Below are positions 1-8,068 of a stretch of DNA of 64,000 nucleotides, one piece after another; the first letter of the stretch is position 1; each line of letters starts with the position of its first letter. The notes below the pieces were generated by a model, which was not told the DNA's origin, did no database searches, and saw only the letters and a program-made list of their open reading frames with translations. Made by a program: the position numbers and the translations under genes. The DNA comes from Bradyrhizobium erythrophlei (GTDB lineage Bacteria > Pseudomonadota > Alphaproteobacteria > Rhizobiales > Xanthobacteraceae): positions 620,001 to 684,000 of the forward strand of contig NZ_LT670817.1 in NCBI RefSeq assembly GCF_900129425.1, read 5' to 3'.

Positions 1-89
1 CCGCAGTAGAGTTCAGAGTTATCGTGGTCTTCGCTTACTACGAAGATGACCGCGAGCTGAGGCGGAGCCGGCTCACCCGTAGGGCCTGA
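1..89 (+). CDS. possible C-terminal end of a gene entering from the left
   Basis: One frame is open from the window edge (first full codon at base 3) and stops at TGA 87-89, giving about 28 residues that end in a strongly basic tail (ELRRSRLTRRA). No start or family can be assigned from so short a piece. It could be the 3' end of a plus-strand gene converging on the minus-strand operon that follows, or chance open sequence. Confidence 0.2.
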   Translation, partial: AVEFRVIVVFAYYEDDRELRRSRLTRRA

Positions 90-112
90 CCATTTCTTGG
101 GTGACTGCCCCT

Positions 113-568
113 TCACGGACACTCGGCGCCCTGGGGCACCCACAGGATGCACCTTCCCCATTCGTCCCTCTCACAACAGGTTTTGGGTTCTCCGCCACCA
201 CCGCCACCACCACCGCCACCACCACCACCACCACCTCCGCCTCCGCCTCCGCCTCCGCCGCTTTCAAAGGCATCGATCAAATCCCGCATCCATCCGGGAA
301 TACAATCCTTGCAGAAAGCAAATGACGCCCCCAGGTAGCCCGCCCAGCAAAAATAACAACCAGCCTGCCCGCCGGGGGCCAGGCAGGCGAGGGTACATAC
401 AGCAGCACCTCCTGCTATGACAAAACCACATAAGCCCCCTTTAACCCATCCACATCCTTGAGGAATCACCGTTGTGTTCCCATCAGCTAGGAACCGCCCG
501 CCAGCAGATCTGTAGTGGTTATGAGTCTTGTAGAGTGTGGTTTCTGCCGTGAATCCTGGTATGTTCAT
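113..568 (-). CDS. Cys-rich peptide with PGFTAE motif and polyglycine tract; candidate RiPP precursor
   Basis: The 151-residue product begins MNIPGFTAETTLY. From memory, PGFTAE followed by a short hydrophobic/aromatic stretch recurs at the N terminus of small Cys-rich proteobacterial proteins whose remainder varies, which is how leader peptides behave. Residues 39-89 are small and hydrophobic with eight cysteines (39, 47, 58, 62, 71, 74, 86, 89). A run of about 23 glycines spans 104-126, and a tail carries four more cysteines (131, 132, 140, 150). There is no classical Sec signal. The ATG at 568 has a GGGAG ribosome site 8 nt upstream. It is the last gene of the PatA/PatG-like operon, 21 nt after the preceding stop. 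A role as substrate of the upstream protease is inference; it could instead be a structural secreted protein. Confidence 0.6.
   Translation of the reverse strand: MNIPGFTAETTLYKTHNHYRSAGGRFLADGNTTVIPQGCGWVKGGLCGFVIAGGAAVCTLACLAPGGQAGCYFCWAGYLGASFAFCKDCIPGWMRDLIDAFESGGGGGGGGGGGGGGGGGGGGGGGEPKTCCERDEWGRCILWVPQGAECP
191..260. repeat. CCACCG/CCTCCG microsatellite encoding polyglycine
   Basis: About 70 bp of near-perfect triplet repeat (ccacca, ccgcca and cctccg units) lies inside the Cys-rich peptide gene and encodes its glycine run in the minus-strand frame. In-frame triplet gain or loss would change tract length without breaking the gene. Confidence 0.9.
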
Positions 569-589
569 TTCATATCTCCCATTTCAAGT

Positions 590-1582
590 TCACCGGTCGT
601 AATAAGGCGATAGCTTCGTCACCAGGTACGGAAACGCCTCGGTCACATCGCAGCGGACAAAGAACTTCTCGGTGAAATCCGTGTTGCGGTTCGTGTAGTG
701 GAAGATGGCATCGACCAACCTCCGTGCGCCGCTCAAGGGCGAAGGCCGTACTTCAACCGCGCTCAGCGAAAAATTCCCGGCAAATTCTTCCGCCGCCTTG
801 GCGTAGATCGCCGGATAGCGCGCGGCGAGGTAATTTAATGCGCGGTGCTCGTCGGTCGCGCCCGCATTGTCGGTCATCTGCATGATTCGGTCGAAGAGCT
901 CGCGGGATGCTGCCCCAAACTGTTGGGCGTCTGCTCCCTCGGGTCTCGGGATCGCCTCGATGAGCGACTCGTGCGAGAAGGTGTAGAGTTGATCGAGGAA
1001 TACGATCGGTATCATGAGCCCGTTGCAAAACTCCGCCGGGGCAATGGGGCCACGCGTGCCAATGACAAGGCTGATCCACGGGCTGTCGTGAGGCTCAATC
1101 GCGCTGCAGAGAAGATCGATGTCCGCAGGGTCTCGCGGCACCAGGATGTAGGTTTCGAGTCCTTGGATCATCAGGACCCAGCACATTTGCCGCGCAAGAT
1201 AGCGGTTCTCGCGCCGCGACAGGACCTGATGGAAGGCTTGTTGATCCGTGCGGCCCGCGGTCTCGGTGCGGCCGGTTGCTTGCGCCATTTCCTTTTCGAT
1301 AGAGGCAAGCGGGTAGCGCGCCTCGATCTGATCGCCAAGTGCATAGACGTAGGAGGTCATCATTGCCGCGCCTTCCGTGCCGGCTCCGCCGCAAGTGGGA
1401 CAAGGCATGGGACCCATTTGCGCAGGCAAGGCGCCTGCCATAGGTTTCGCTGGCACAACAGCGGGCGAAGCCTGCCTGGGTTCGACGGCATTGACCGCCG
1501 CAGCCGTGGATTTCGCCGACGCGGTCTCTCTCGCCTTGCCAGATTCGACGGCGGCGTTCTCACGGGTTTCTGACTGTTCCAT
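590..1582 (-). CDS. stand-alone PatG-type cyanobactin maturation C-terminal domain protein
   Basis: The product is 330 residues from the ATG at 1582, chosen for its GGAGGG ribosome site; an alternative ATG at 1618 overlaps the upstream stop codon (TGATG). Residues 1-70 are a low-complexity Ala/Glu/Lys linker ending in CPTC (Cys61, Cys64). From about residue 77 the sequence is typical of the domain found at the C terminus of PatG-family cyanobactin proteases, with recognisable blocks YVYALG, SRRENRYLARQMCWV, YILVPRDPAD, NAGATDEHRALNYLA and VRPSPLSG and the ending TKLSPYYDR. In PatG this domain is fused to a protease; here the protease is a separate gene 240 bp upstream. The domain's biochemical role is poorly defined, so function is inferred from context. 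Family assignment is firm. Confidence 0.85.
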   Translation of the reverse strand: MEQSETRENAAVESGKARETASAKSTAAAVNAVEPRQASPAVVPAKPMAGALPAQMGPMPCPTCGGAGTEGAAMMTSYVYALGDQIEARYPLASIEKEMAQATGRTETAGRTDQQAFHQVLSRRENRYLARQMCWVLMIQGLETYILVPRDPADIDLLCSAIEPHDSPWISLVIGTRGPIAPAEFCNGLMIPIVFLDQLYTFSHESLIEAIPRPEGADAQQFGAASRELFDRIMQMTDNAGATDEHRALNYLAARYPAIYAKAAEEFAGNFSLSAVEVRPSPLSGARRLVDAIFHYTNRNTDFTEKFFVRCDVTEAFPYLVTKLSPYYDR

Positions 1583-1617
1583 GGTCTTTCCCTCCCTCCA
1601 CCAATTCCTGCAAAGCA

Positions 1618-1818
1618 TCAGCGCTTGAAAACCACCCAGCGGTTCATTACAGCGGCGCGGCGCTCGCAGCCGCCACAGGGCCTTATGCCCATCGCGTAGG
1701 TTGCGCGCTTGACTGCGTCGCCAAGACCGATCTCCTCGTCGCTAACGAAACCAGGAAGTCGCACGCGGTAAGGACCCGCTTGGCCAGTTTCTTGAGTGTT
1801 GTCCTTTTCCTCTTGCAT
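1618..1818 (-). CDS. 66-residue CGGC-motif protein of the PatA/PatG-like operon
   Basis: This short protein has a hydrophilic N terminus, then RLPGFVSDEEIGLGDAVKR and a C-terminal block GIRPCGGCERRAAVMNRW (Cys48 and Cys51, basic and aromatic end). I recall similar CGGCxxRAxxLNRW tails next to, or fused to, PatG-type proteins, so it is probably a conserved partner. The ATG at 1818 has an excellent GAGGAGGTG ribosome site and lies 3 nt after the protease stop; its own stop overlaps the next possible ATG, so translational coupling is likely. It could be a second precursor, a recognition element that presents substrates, or a metal or disulfide protein. The sequence does not decide. Confidence 0.7.
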   Translation of the reverse strand: MQEEKDNTQETGQAGPYRVRLPGFVSDEEIGLGDAVKRATYAMGIRPCGGCERRAAVMNRWVVFKR

Positions 1819-1821
1819 GGT

Positions 1822-2757
1822 TCACCTCCTCGAATGGGTCGCGAGCAGGAGTTGGTAAGCCGCCCAGGCATTCAACAACGGGGGCGTCACCTTGGTTCGC
1901 GCCCGCGCATGGGCGTGCACAAAGGCCAAGCGAATTTGAGCAGCGCTTAAGAAGGGAAATTGCGACCAGACGAGCGCAATTGCGCCAGTCACAAAGGGCG
2001 CCGCGGCGCTCGTTCCGCCCAAGGTGATCGCCTCGCCCTCGCTACCGAGGCTTGTGATTTGTTCACCGGGCGCCCGAAAGCCGCGGCGGCCGATCGAATG
2101 GCCGAGATTTGACTCATTCAGCGGCTTGCCGCTCAAACCGCAAGCTGCGACTGGAATCACCCACGGGTGACCGGTGATGACAGTGCTGCCGACCGTGCCC
2201 TGATTGCCCGCCGCGGCGACAATGACGACGCCCCGCCGGGCGGCATGGTCGAGCGCCTCCAAGAGCGTGCGTTTTGCTTGGGTAGAGGGCTGCATGAGCG
2301 CAAGGCTTAAGTTAAGCACCCGCGCGCCGGCCTCGATGCAGGCCAGGATCGCGGCGGTAAGCTCCCCGGGCTCGGCGCTTGGTTGCTCCAATTCGCCGGG
2401 CGTCTCGGTAAAAACGGTACGGACAAGAAGCGTGCAGTCTGGGCAGATGGCCGGAGCAGGAGAGCCGCGCTTGGCGGAAAGGATACCGGCCACAAAGGTG
2501 CCGTGTTGACACGCGGCGCTATCCGTTCGAACGCAAGCGCTGCCAAGTTTTCCGGGCACCTCACGGATGTGGCCAATCGTTAGGTCCGGGTGATCCGTTA
2601 CGACAGGGCCGTCGATCAGGCCGATGGAAATTTCCGGCCTGCCGGCGCTCAACTCCATGAGCGCTGCAAGCTTGACCGCATCTAAGCCGCTCTGCCCGCC
2701 ATCACCCCCTGAAGGAGCCGGGCCCTGGTTTTGTGCAATGAATGCCGCTCGGAGCAC
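1822..2757 (-). CDS. PatA-like S8 subtilisin protease
   Basis: A 311-residue subtilase with the full catalytic set: Asp49 in IGLIDGPV, His85 in CQHGTFVAGIL, oxyanion Asn185 in AAAGNQG and Ser250 in GGTSAAAPFVTG. The IDGPV Asp block resembles cyanobactin proteases PatA and PatG, which cleave precursor peptides, more than secreted subtilisins. There is no signal peptide or propeptide, fitting a cytoplasmic maturation enzyme. The GTG start at 2757 is supported by GGAGGG about 5 nt upstream. It is the first gene of the four-gene operon. Four cysteines cluster at 75, 83, 105 and 108 and might form a small metal or disulfide site. Family is certain; the target peptide is inferred from the neighbours. 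Confidence 0.85.
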   Translation of the reverse strand: MLRAAFIAQNQGPAPSGGDGGQSGLDAVKLAALMELSAGRPEISIGLIDGPVVTDHPDLTIGHIREVPGKLGSACVRTDSAACQHGTFVAGILSAKRGSPAPAICPDCTLLVRTVFTETPGELEQPSAEPGELTAAILACIEAGARVLNLSLALMQPSTQAKRTLLEALDHAARRGVVIVAAAGNQGTVGSTVITGHPWVIPVAACGLSGKPLNESNLGHSIGRRGFRAPGEQITSLGSEGEAITLGGTSAAAPFVTGAIALVWSQFPFLSAAQIRLAFVHAHARARTKVTPPLLNAWAAYQLLLATHSRR

Positions 2758-3518
2758 CGTTCCCTCCGATCGTGTGCGCAGTTTTTCGGGCCCTTGCTCG
2801 GTTCCAACGGAACAGAAATGCGCCTCCGCCGCTCATTGGGCCCAAAAGCTAGACCTACCAGACGCGTCTTGATCATCTACGCCTTGGCGCGAAGCCAGGT
2901 GGTAACGTTTTCCGGCGGCCCCTCGTGCCCCTTTCGCGCCGTCCAAGAAATTATCTGCACGCCCTGTGGTCGGAGGTCAGCGCGCGCCCTTGAAAGGCAA
3001 TCGACCTTAGATCGGTAGCGCCGGTGTCGGCTGCGGAGTTTAAACGCCTAACGTCTTTCTAGGCGTTCCACTCAATTTAAACGTGCCACAATTTACGTTT
3101 TGGAGCAATAGTTTTGATTGGCCCAAGGTCTGCAAAGGGTCTTGGCCGTGTAAACACGCGAAAGATCGAAATGCGGCGCGAATTTAAGTTGAGGGCGCTT
3201 GCAGGTTCGAGGGCTAAGAGGGTCTTGGACGAATGACTTCTTCTATCGCCATCAAGCGCGTTTGTGTTTTCACACAGCCAGGGGCCATGTGTGGACGGCG
3301 CCGGGTTGGCAAGAAGAATCTTCACTTTGCAGCATTGGTCGGAGCGGCCATGTGTTCGGCCTGTTTGCGCGGTTCACATGATCGCTGGCCATAATGCCCT
3401 CCGCGGATCAGGTCCCGATCAAAAGCACGCATTCGAGATGCGATGGCCCATGTGGGTTGTCCTGATCGCCGGATCGACCGGCGCTGCATTAGTGCTGTTC
3501 GCCCTCCCAACCGTCACA
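2758..3518. other. intergenic stretch upstream of the protease operon
   Basis: No convincing gene is seen in these 760 bp. Open frames are short and lack ribosome sites or recognisable motifs. A perfect 8-bp inverted repeat (aacgccta ... taggcgtt) sits at 3043-3067 and could be a weak hairpin. Bases about 3438-3510 would encode a short hydrophobic segment (MRWPMWVVLIAG...) running into the IS110 end; it may be the start of a gene cut by that insertion, but the evidence is thin. Confidence 0.4.
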
Positions 3519-4579
3519 TCACGCTGGCATCTCCAGCGTGATCTCGTTCACGCCGCGAGCGCGGCGGGTTCTTTTATAGCTTTCGTTCCTGGCCATCATT
3601 CCCCAAGCCATCCTGGCAAGTTTATTGGCCAGCGCGATGGCCGCGACCTTGGTGGGGCGCTGTGCCAGCAATCGAGCAAGCCAGGGCTGATGATCCGTGC
3701 CATGGATCTTGGCGTAGCGGATTACGGCGAGCGCACCGGCCGTGAACAGGCTGCGCAAATAACGATCGCCCTGTTTGCTGATGCTGCCAAGTTTGCCTTT
3801 ACCTCCGCTTGAGTTCTGTTTTGGCACGAGACCCACCCAGGCTGAAAAGTCCCGCCCGCATCGAAAGGACTTGGGATCGGCAATGCTGGCGACAAGCGCT
3901 GTTGCCAGCGCCGGCCCGACGCCAGGAATCGCGTCCAGCCGTTTGCTCGTGGCGTCCGATCGATGCCAGGCGACGATGCGTAAGTCGAACTGAAGGATCT
4001 GGGCCTTTAAGGCGCGCAATTGACTGCCGAGAGCAGTCAGGCACGTGCGGGCCGCTTCGGGCAGCCGGTTATCAGCTGGATCGGCGACGACTTCCAAAAG
4101 GTGATCAACACCTCGACGCCCAACAGGGGCAACTATCCGAACTCAGCAAGATAGGCGCGGATTGAGTTGATGACCGCAGTCTGCTGACGGATCAAGAGAT
4201 GGCGCGCACGGTGAAGCATCAGACAGCTCTGCTGCTCGACCGTTTTGGTTGGCACGAACCTCATACTTGGCCTCGTGACAGCTTCACAAATCGCCTCCGC
4301 ATCGGTGGCATCGTTCTTCTGCCGCTTGACGTAGCGCTTTACATAGGCCGGAGGCATCAATCGCACCGTATGCTCTAACGACGACAGCTCGCGAGACCAA
4401 TGACGGGATGAGGCGCAAGCTTCGATCCCCACTAGACACGGCGGTAACTTCTCAAAGAATGAGAGTACAAAACGCCCCTTTAGCTGCCGGCGGATCACCA
4501 CCTCACCCGCTGCATCGACGCCGTGCACCTGAAAGACCGACTTCGCGATATCTAGGCCGATTGTTCTGACCGCTTCCAC
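3519..4579 (-). pseudogene. IS110-family transposase, one-base frameshift
   Basis: The N-terminal half (GTG start at 4579 with GAGGAG 8 nt upstream) carries the DEDD RuvC-like domain of IS110 transposases: TIGLDIAKSVFQVHGVD, GIEACASSRHWSREL, KNDATDAEAICEA. It hits TAG at 4135-4133. The C-terminal half continues in another frame with the transposase_20 region (LDAIPGVGPALATALVAS, FSAWVGLVPKQNSSGGK, GDRYLRSLFTAGA). Restoring one base at about 4136 gives the expected join GIVAPVGRRGV, so a single-base deletion explains the break. IS110 elements lack long terminal inverted repeats and carry their bridge RNA in a noncoding flank. Exact ends were not found; the element probably reaches past 3519 and to about 4700-4760. 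Confidence 0.85.
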
Positions 4580-4810
4580 GGATAGCTCCTCGAGTCGTGG
4601 GAGCCTCAAAACGGCGCCCATTACTTGGCACTCTCGTGCCGATAGAGGAGCCGTCCACAGCATCAGAAGCGGACGTTTCGACAGTCGCTTCCGGCCTTCC
4701 GCGATTTGGAAGGACGCCTCCCGCTTTTGCCGCCTGTTGAAAGGCGGCCTTCACCCCATGTCTTGGCCGAGACGCCGCCGAAGCTCGGCAGCTTATAGAT
4801 GGAGGCGAAT

Positions 4811-4975
4811 ATGGGTGAGGTTATCCGGTTTCTTTCAAAGGCCGAACGCGAACGGCTCCGCTTGATTCAGGAAGCCCGCGAGATCTACGACAGCGTTTTC
4901 CCGTCTGAAGGGATCAGTGAGCGAACCGACGGGGCAACAACCATTGATGTTCGTCACGGGCATATCCGCCCCTGA
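4811..4975 (+). CDS. 54-residue conserved small protein
   Basis: A short gene with a strong GGAGG ribosome site 6 nt before the ATG. The product starts MGEVIRFLSKAERERLRLI, has an arginine/glutamate-rich helical first half and ends VRHGHIRP. I recall similar 50-60 residue proteins (MGEVI-F-sKaERERarLIreAR) scattered through Bradyrhizobium accessory regions, function unknown. It lies 64 nt upstream of the next plus-strand gene and may be co-transcribed with it. Confidence 0.6.
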   Translation: MGEVIRFLSKAERERLRLIQEAREIYDSVFPSEGISERTDGATTIDVRHGHIRP

Positions 4976-5038
4976 GCCGCAACGCTGCGGCGCGCGTCAG
5001 CATCTACTCATTCCAGGAGCATCTTGAAGGAGATTACC

Positions 5039-5365
5039 ATGTCAATCCGTGGCACCATTTTCACGACCGCATTCGCCCTCGCCACTCTCGGGGCAGCTCA
5101 TGCGGAGAGCCTGCGTCCGATCCAGGCCAAAAGCATTGATCTCGGTGACCTATCGGGCGTCGCTTACTACACAGTCGAGCGCGATGGCTTTCGTGTCGTC
5201 ACGACCCTGGCGCAGGGCGAGGCGGGAACACCAATCCGCGTCGTGTCGGTTCTTGCACATGGCCAGCACGTGGTCCTTTCGACCGCGAGCCGGACGAGCG
5301 GGCTCGAAATCAGCCGGCAAGGCGACCGCGTGGTTGTCAGCAACGCTAGTTCTGCCGTCGACTGA
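5039..5365 (+). CDS. small periplasmic or secreted protein, unknown
   Basis: A 108-residue product with a clear signal peptide (MSIRGTIFTTAFALATL..., likely cleaved after AHA near residue 22), then a short beta-rich domain (GVAYYTVERDGFRVVTTLA..., VVSVLAHGQHVVLSTA). The ATG at 5039 is chosen over an in-frame TTG at 5024 because of the GAAGGAGA ribosome site between them. It resembles short exported proteins common in Bradyrhizobium but no function is recognisable. The next gene starts 42 nt downstream, so the two are probably co-transcribed. Confidence 0.6.
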   Translation: MSIRGTIFTTAFALATLGAAHAESLRPIQAKSIDLGDLSGVAYYTVERDGFRVVTTLAQGEAGTPIRVVSVLAHGQHVVLSTASRTSGLEISRQGDRVVVSNASSAVD

Positions 5366-5407
5366 CGTTTGATTGGTCAGTGCATTCTGAAGAATAGGAA
5401 GCTGCGC

Positions 5408-5875
5408 ATGTCTACGATTCATATCCACCGGGCGACCACTTCAACACCTGAACAGTACATTGCTGGGCTTACCGACTTCGGGTCGGGTCGTTCGGAGGTC
5501 TTTGGTAACAGTGCAGACAAGTACCTGAAGGTGCATCACAAGGGCATTTCGGAGGTCGATGTCACGGAAGGGTCAAGTGGCATCTGGGAACGCCTGCACT
5601 ACGATTGGTCGAATCCCAATCGGGTCATCCTCACGACGACAGACTCCAATGTTTGGGGTGGCGCGTCAGGTCATACCTACCATTTCACCCGGCGTCCCGA
5701 CGGGATCACCGAAATTGAAGTAGCCGTCGTTCGCGATGGCAAGAATTTCAAGGGTTGGATCCTAGGTTTCGTGCTCGGGACCATTGGCAAGCATGTTTTG
5801 GAAAACGCGTTTGACCGCTCGATCAAGGCGATTGAGGCTCGAAACAGTCCGGTCAAGCGAGGTCGTGCAGCCTAG
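5408..5875 (+). CDS. SRPBCC-like ligand-binding fold protein
   Basis: The 155-residue product starts at MSTIHIHRATTSTPEQYIAGL. Its pattern (TTSTPEQYIAGLTDFG, then SEVFGNSADKYLKVHHKG, ERLHYDWSNPNRVILTT, GHTYHFTRRPDGITEIEV and a C-terminal amphipathic helix) is that of the START/polyketide-cyclase (SRPBCC) superfamily, which binds small hydrophobic ligands; the actual ligand is unknown. No catalytic residues can be assigned. Its stop overlaps the stop of the convergent LysR gene by 4 nt, an unusually tight tail-to-tail arrangement. Confidence 0.6.
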   Translation: MSTIHIHRATTSTPEQYIAGLTDFGSGRSEVFGNSADKYLKVHHKGISEVDVTEGSSGIWERLHYDWSNPNRVILTTTDSNVWGGASGHTYHFTRRPDGITEIEVAVVRDGKNFKGWILGFVLGTIGKHVLENAFDRSIKAIEARNSPVKRGRAA

Positions 5876-6777
5876 CGACTTAACTCGGCGAGAGCTCGTT
5901 TTAGCCGCGGGGCGGCGAAATCGAGGAAAGCCCGCACCTTGATCGGAAGAAATTTATCGGCCGTATAAACGAGATTGACCGGTATCGTGGGCGGTCGAAA
6001 CTCATCCAGCAAAGTTGTCAGGGACCCGCACTTCAGCCCAGCATGGAAGTGATACGAGAGGGCAATCGTAATTCCCATGCCGGCGCAGGCCGCATCACAG
6101 GCGGCCTCGGCGTTGCTGACGACGAGCCGTGGACGCATAGGTACCGCAACCGTTGTCTTGCCTACTGCAAATGTCCAAACATCGGGAGATGTGATGGCCG
6201 GATAGTTTATGCAGTCGTGGCCGGCCAGATCTTCCGGCTTACGCGGCGTTCCGCGGGCCGCCAGATACGTGGGATTGGCGCAAACTACGCTTCGCGTCGT
6301 CCCCACCCGCACCGCTATCAGGCTGCTGTCCGGCAGCGTGCCGATGCGCAGGCCCACGTCAACCTGCTCTTGAAACAGGCTCTGCACACGATCGGTGAGA
6401 ATCAAGTTGGTCCTGATGTCAGGATAGGTCTTTAGGAATTCGGCCAGGATCGGGATGAGGTGAGTGCGCCCAAGACTCACCGGAGCCGTCACCGTCAACT
6501 CCCCGGTTGGCGCGGTAAACTCGCCAGAGGCCATACGCTCGGCTTCGGTAACATCCGCAATAATGCGCTTGCACGCAGCCAGATAGGAGCCCCCGGCATC
6601 GGTGAGCACGAGTTGGCGGCTTGACCGGTTGAACAGCTTGATCCGCAGATGAGACTCAAGTTCGGAGACCTTGCGGCTCACCGTTGTGAGCGGAGTCTTC
6701 ATCTGACGCGCCGCGGCTGACAGGCTGCCAGCCTCGACTACCGCAAGAAAGGTTGACATCGCGTCCAGGCGATCCAT
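5872..6777 (-). CDS. LysR-family transcriptional regulator
   Basis: A 301-residue LTTR. Residues 1-60 hold the winged helix (MDRLDAMSTFLAVVEAGSLSAAARQMKTP, then TTVSRKVSELESHLRIKLFNRSSRQLVLT), followed by a substrate-binding domain beginning near ASGEFTAPTGELTVTAPVS. The latter block is typical of the PA2220/YhjC subgroup. The ATG at 6777 has GGAAGAGG just upstream; an in-frame TTG lies 15 nt earlier. LTTRs often control a divergent neighbour; here that neighbour is a decayed VOC gene, so its original target may be lost or may lie elsewhere. Confidence 0.85.
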   Translation of the reverse strand: MDRLDAMSTFLAVVEAGSLSAAARQMKTPLTTVSRKVSELESHLRIKLFNRSSRQLVLTDAGGSYLAACKRIIADVTEAERMASGEFTAPTGELTVTAPVSLGRTHLIPILAEFLKTYPDIRTNLILTDRVQSLFQEQVDVGLRIGTLPDSSLIAVRVGTTRSVVCANPTYLAARGTPRKPEDLAGHDCINYPAITSPDVWTFAVGKTTVAVPMRPRLVVSNAEAACDAACAGMGITIALSYHFHAGLKCGSLTTLLDEFRPPTIPVNLVYTADKFLPIKVRAFLDFAAPRLKRALAELSR

Positions 6778-6948
6778 CGCATCCTCTTCCAAAATCAGGA
6801 AGGAAAGGCGCCGATTTTGTCACGCCATCGCAAATTTCGGAAGATGTCCAGTGCGAGCACTTTTCACAAGCCGTCAAGGGCAGACGCCAAGCGCCCGGGC
6901 GAGCCAGAACGCTATGAGACAACACGCCGCACAGCAGAGGAGTTAGAC

Positions 6949-7050
6949 GTGAGCACAATCCAAGAGCAGAGCGGGGCCGCATCCAAGCAGCCGCACACGC
7001 AAAAAATGGACCTCAAGCTTGAGGCCGTCGTCATACCGGTATCGGATGTT
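6949..7050 (+). pseudogene. N-terminal remnant of a VOC (glyoxalase-like) gene
   Basis: A GTG at 6949 with GAGGAG upstream begins MSTIQEQSGAASKQPHTQ followed by KMDLKLEAVVIPVSDV, the usual opening of small VOC-fold dioxygenase/glyoxalase proteins (normally continuing DRAKxFYxxLGWRLDADF). At about 7050 similarity stops and the DNA continues as a cytochrome c coding sequence, so the gene was cut by a deletion or insertion. It is divergent from the LysR gene and was probably its regulated partner. Confidence 0.6.
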
Positions 7051-7917
7051 CAAATACGGGTACGCGCTTTTTACTCTCACGGCGAATGAGATCGGGCCAA
7101 CGGTGTCGGATCCGACGAGACGCTTTGCGGGCAATAATCTTACGTGCCAAAACTACCATCTGCAGGGCGGGACCCAGCCGTATGCCACCGCTCATAGGCA
7201 TTTGGGGACAATTCCCGCAATACCGCGCGAGGGAAGGCGCGGTCGACACACTCGAGGATCGCATCAATGGTCGCATGGAGCGCAGCTTGAATGGTCTTGC
7301 GCTGCCACCCGGGGGCCGCGAGATGAGGGCGCTATCTTCCTACCTGCGCTGGTTGTCGACTGGGGTTCCGGACGGTGCGAAGCTCGTCGGCGCCGGCACC
7401 TTGAAGATAAAAGAGCCTTCGCGTGCTGCTAACCTGGCCACGGCGCGGAAGTTTTTTCTCGGCTATGCGCGGCTTGCCACGGGCCAGATGGATCGGGGCA
7501 ACGTGCCCAAGCCGGCGCCGGATATCAGTTCCCACCGCTGTGGGGTCCGGACAGCTACAACAATGGCGCTGGAATGAGCCGCCTTTTGACCGCCGCGGCC
7601 TATGCGATGCACAGCATGCCCATCGGCACTGTGTCCAACGCCCCGTTGCTCACGGATAGGCCTATGATGTAGCAGCCTATGTCATCAACCAGAATCGGCC
7701 AGAAATGGCAAACCTCGACAGGGATTTTCCTACCCGCCTCCAAAAGCCGGTCGATGCTCCGTACGGTCCCTACGTCGACGGTTTCAGCCTGGAGCAGCAT
7801 AGATACGGCCCATTCGAACCGATCCGCGCTAAAGTGCATGAACTGGCAGCCGCATCGCAAACGGCCAATGCTGGCGAGCCCGACAATGGATCGCATGTAT
7901 CTGAAGCAGAGAAATGA
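7051..7917 (+). pseudogene. diheme c-type cytochrome (TsdA/SoxA-like) pseudogene
   Basis: Pieced across three frames, the translation matches the diheme cytochrome c family that includes thiosulfate dehydrogenases: GPTVSDPTRRFAGNNLTCQ, then PLIGIWGQFPQYRAREGAV, EMRALSSYLRWLSTGVP, GAEVFSRLCAACHGPDGSG, YQFPPLWGPDSYNNGAG, AYDVAAYVINQNRPEMANL and KPVDAPYGPYVDGFSLEQH. Frameshifts fall near 7183, near 7440 (one base lost) and near 7657 (about 4 bases lost). The first heme motif has decayed from CxxCH to CQNYH; the second, CAACH at 7466-7480, is intact. The 5' end with signal peptide is missing, replaced by the VOC fragment. Confidence 0.8.
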
Positions 7918-8068
7918 GCAACGACGCAATCGACATCAGAAACCAATCGGTCCTCTTGCTCCAAGGATGCCGTCGGCGCAAGCTTGGACAAATCTCGCCC
8001 ATGTGCAGGGGCTCTTGGGATGTCCGCTTTCGGGTGGTCATTTGCCGACATTCCGCAGAGCCTGAGGC

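Noticed and set aside
191..260. Repeated units taken as a CRISPR-like array
   Set aside because: The units are simple triplets without spacers and encode an in-frame polyglycine tract.
845..1573. Long plus-strand open frame over the PatG-like gene
   Set aside because: It is the antisense shadow of a clear minus-strand gene; its translation is Arg-rich with no motif or ribosome site.
4098..4140. Programmed frameshift in the IS110 transposase
   Set aside because: There is no slippery sequence at the stop (ttcggatag on the coding strand), and IS110 transposases are normally read in one frame.
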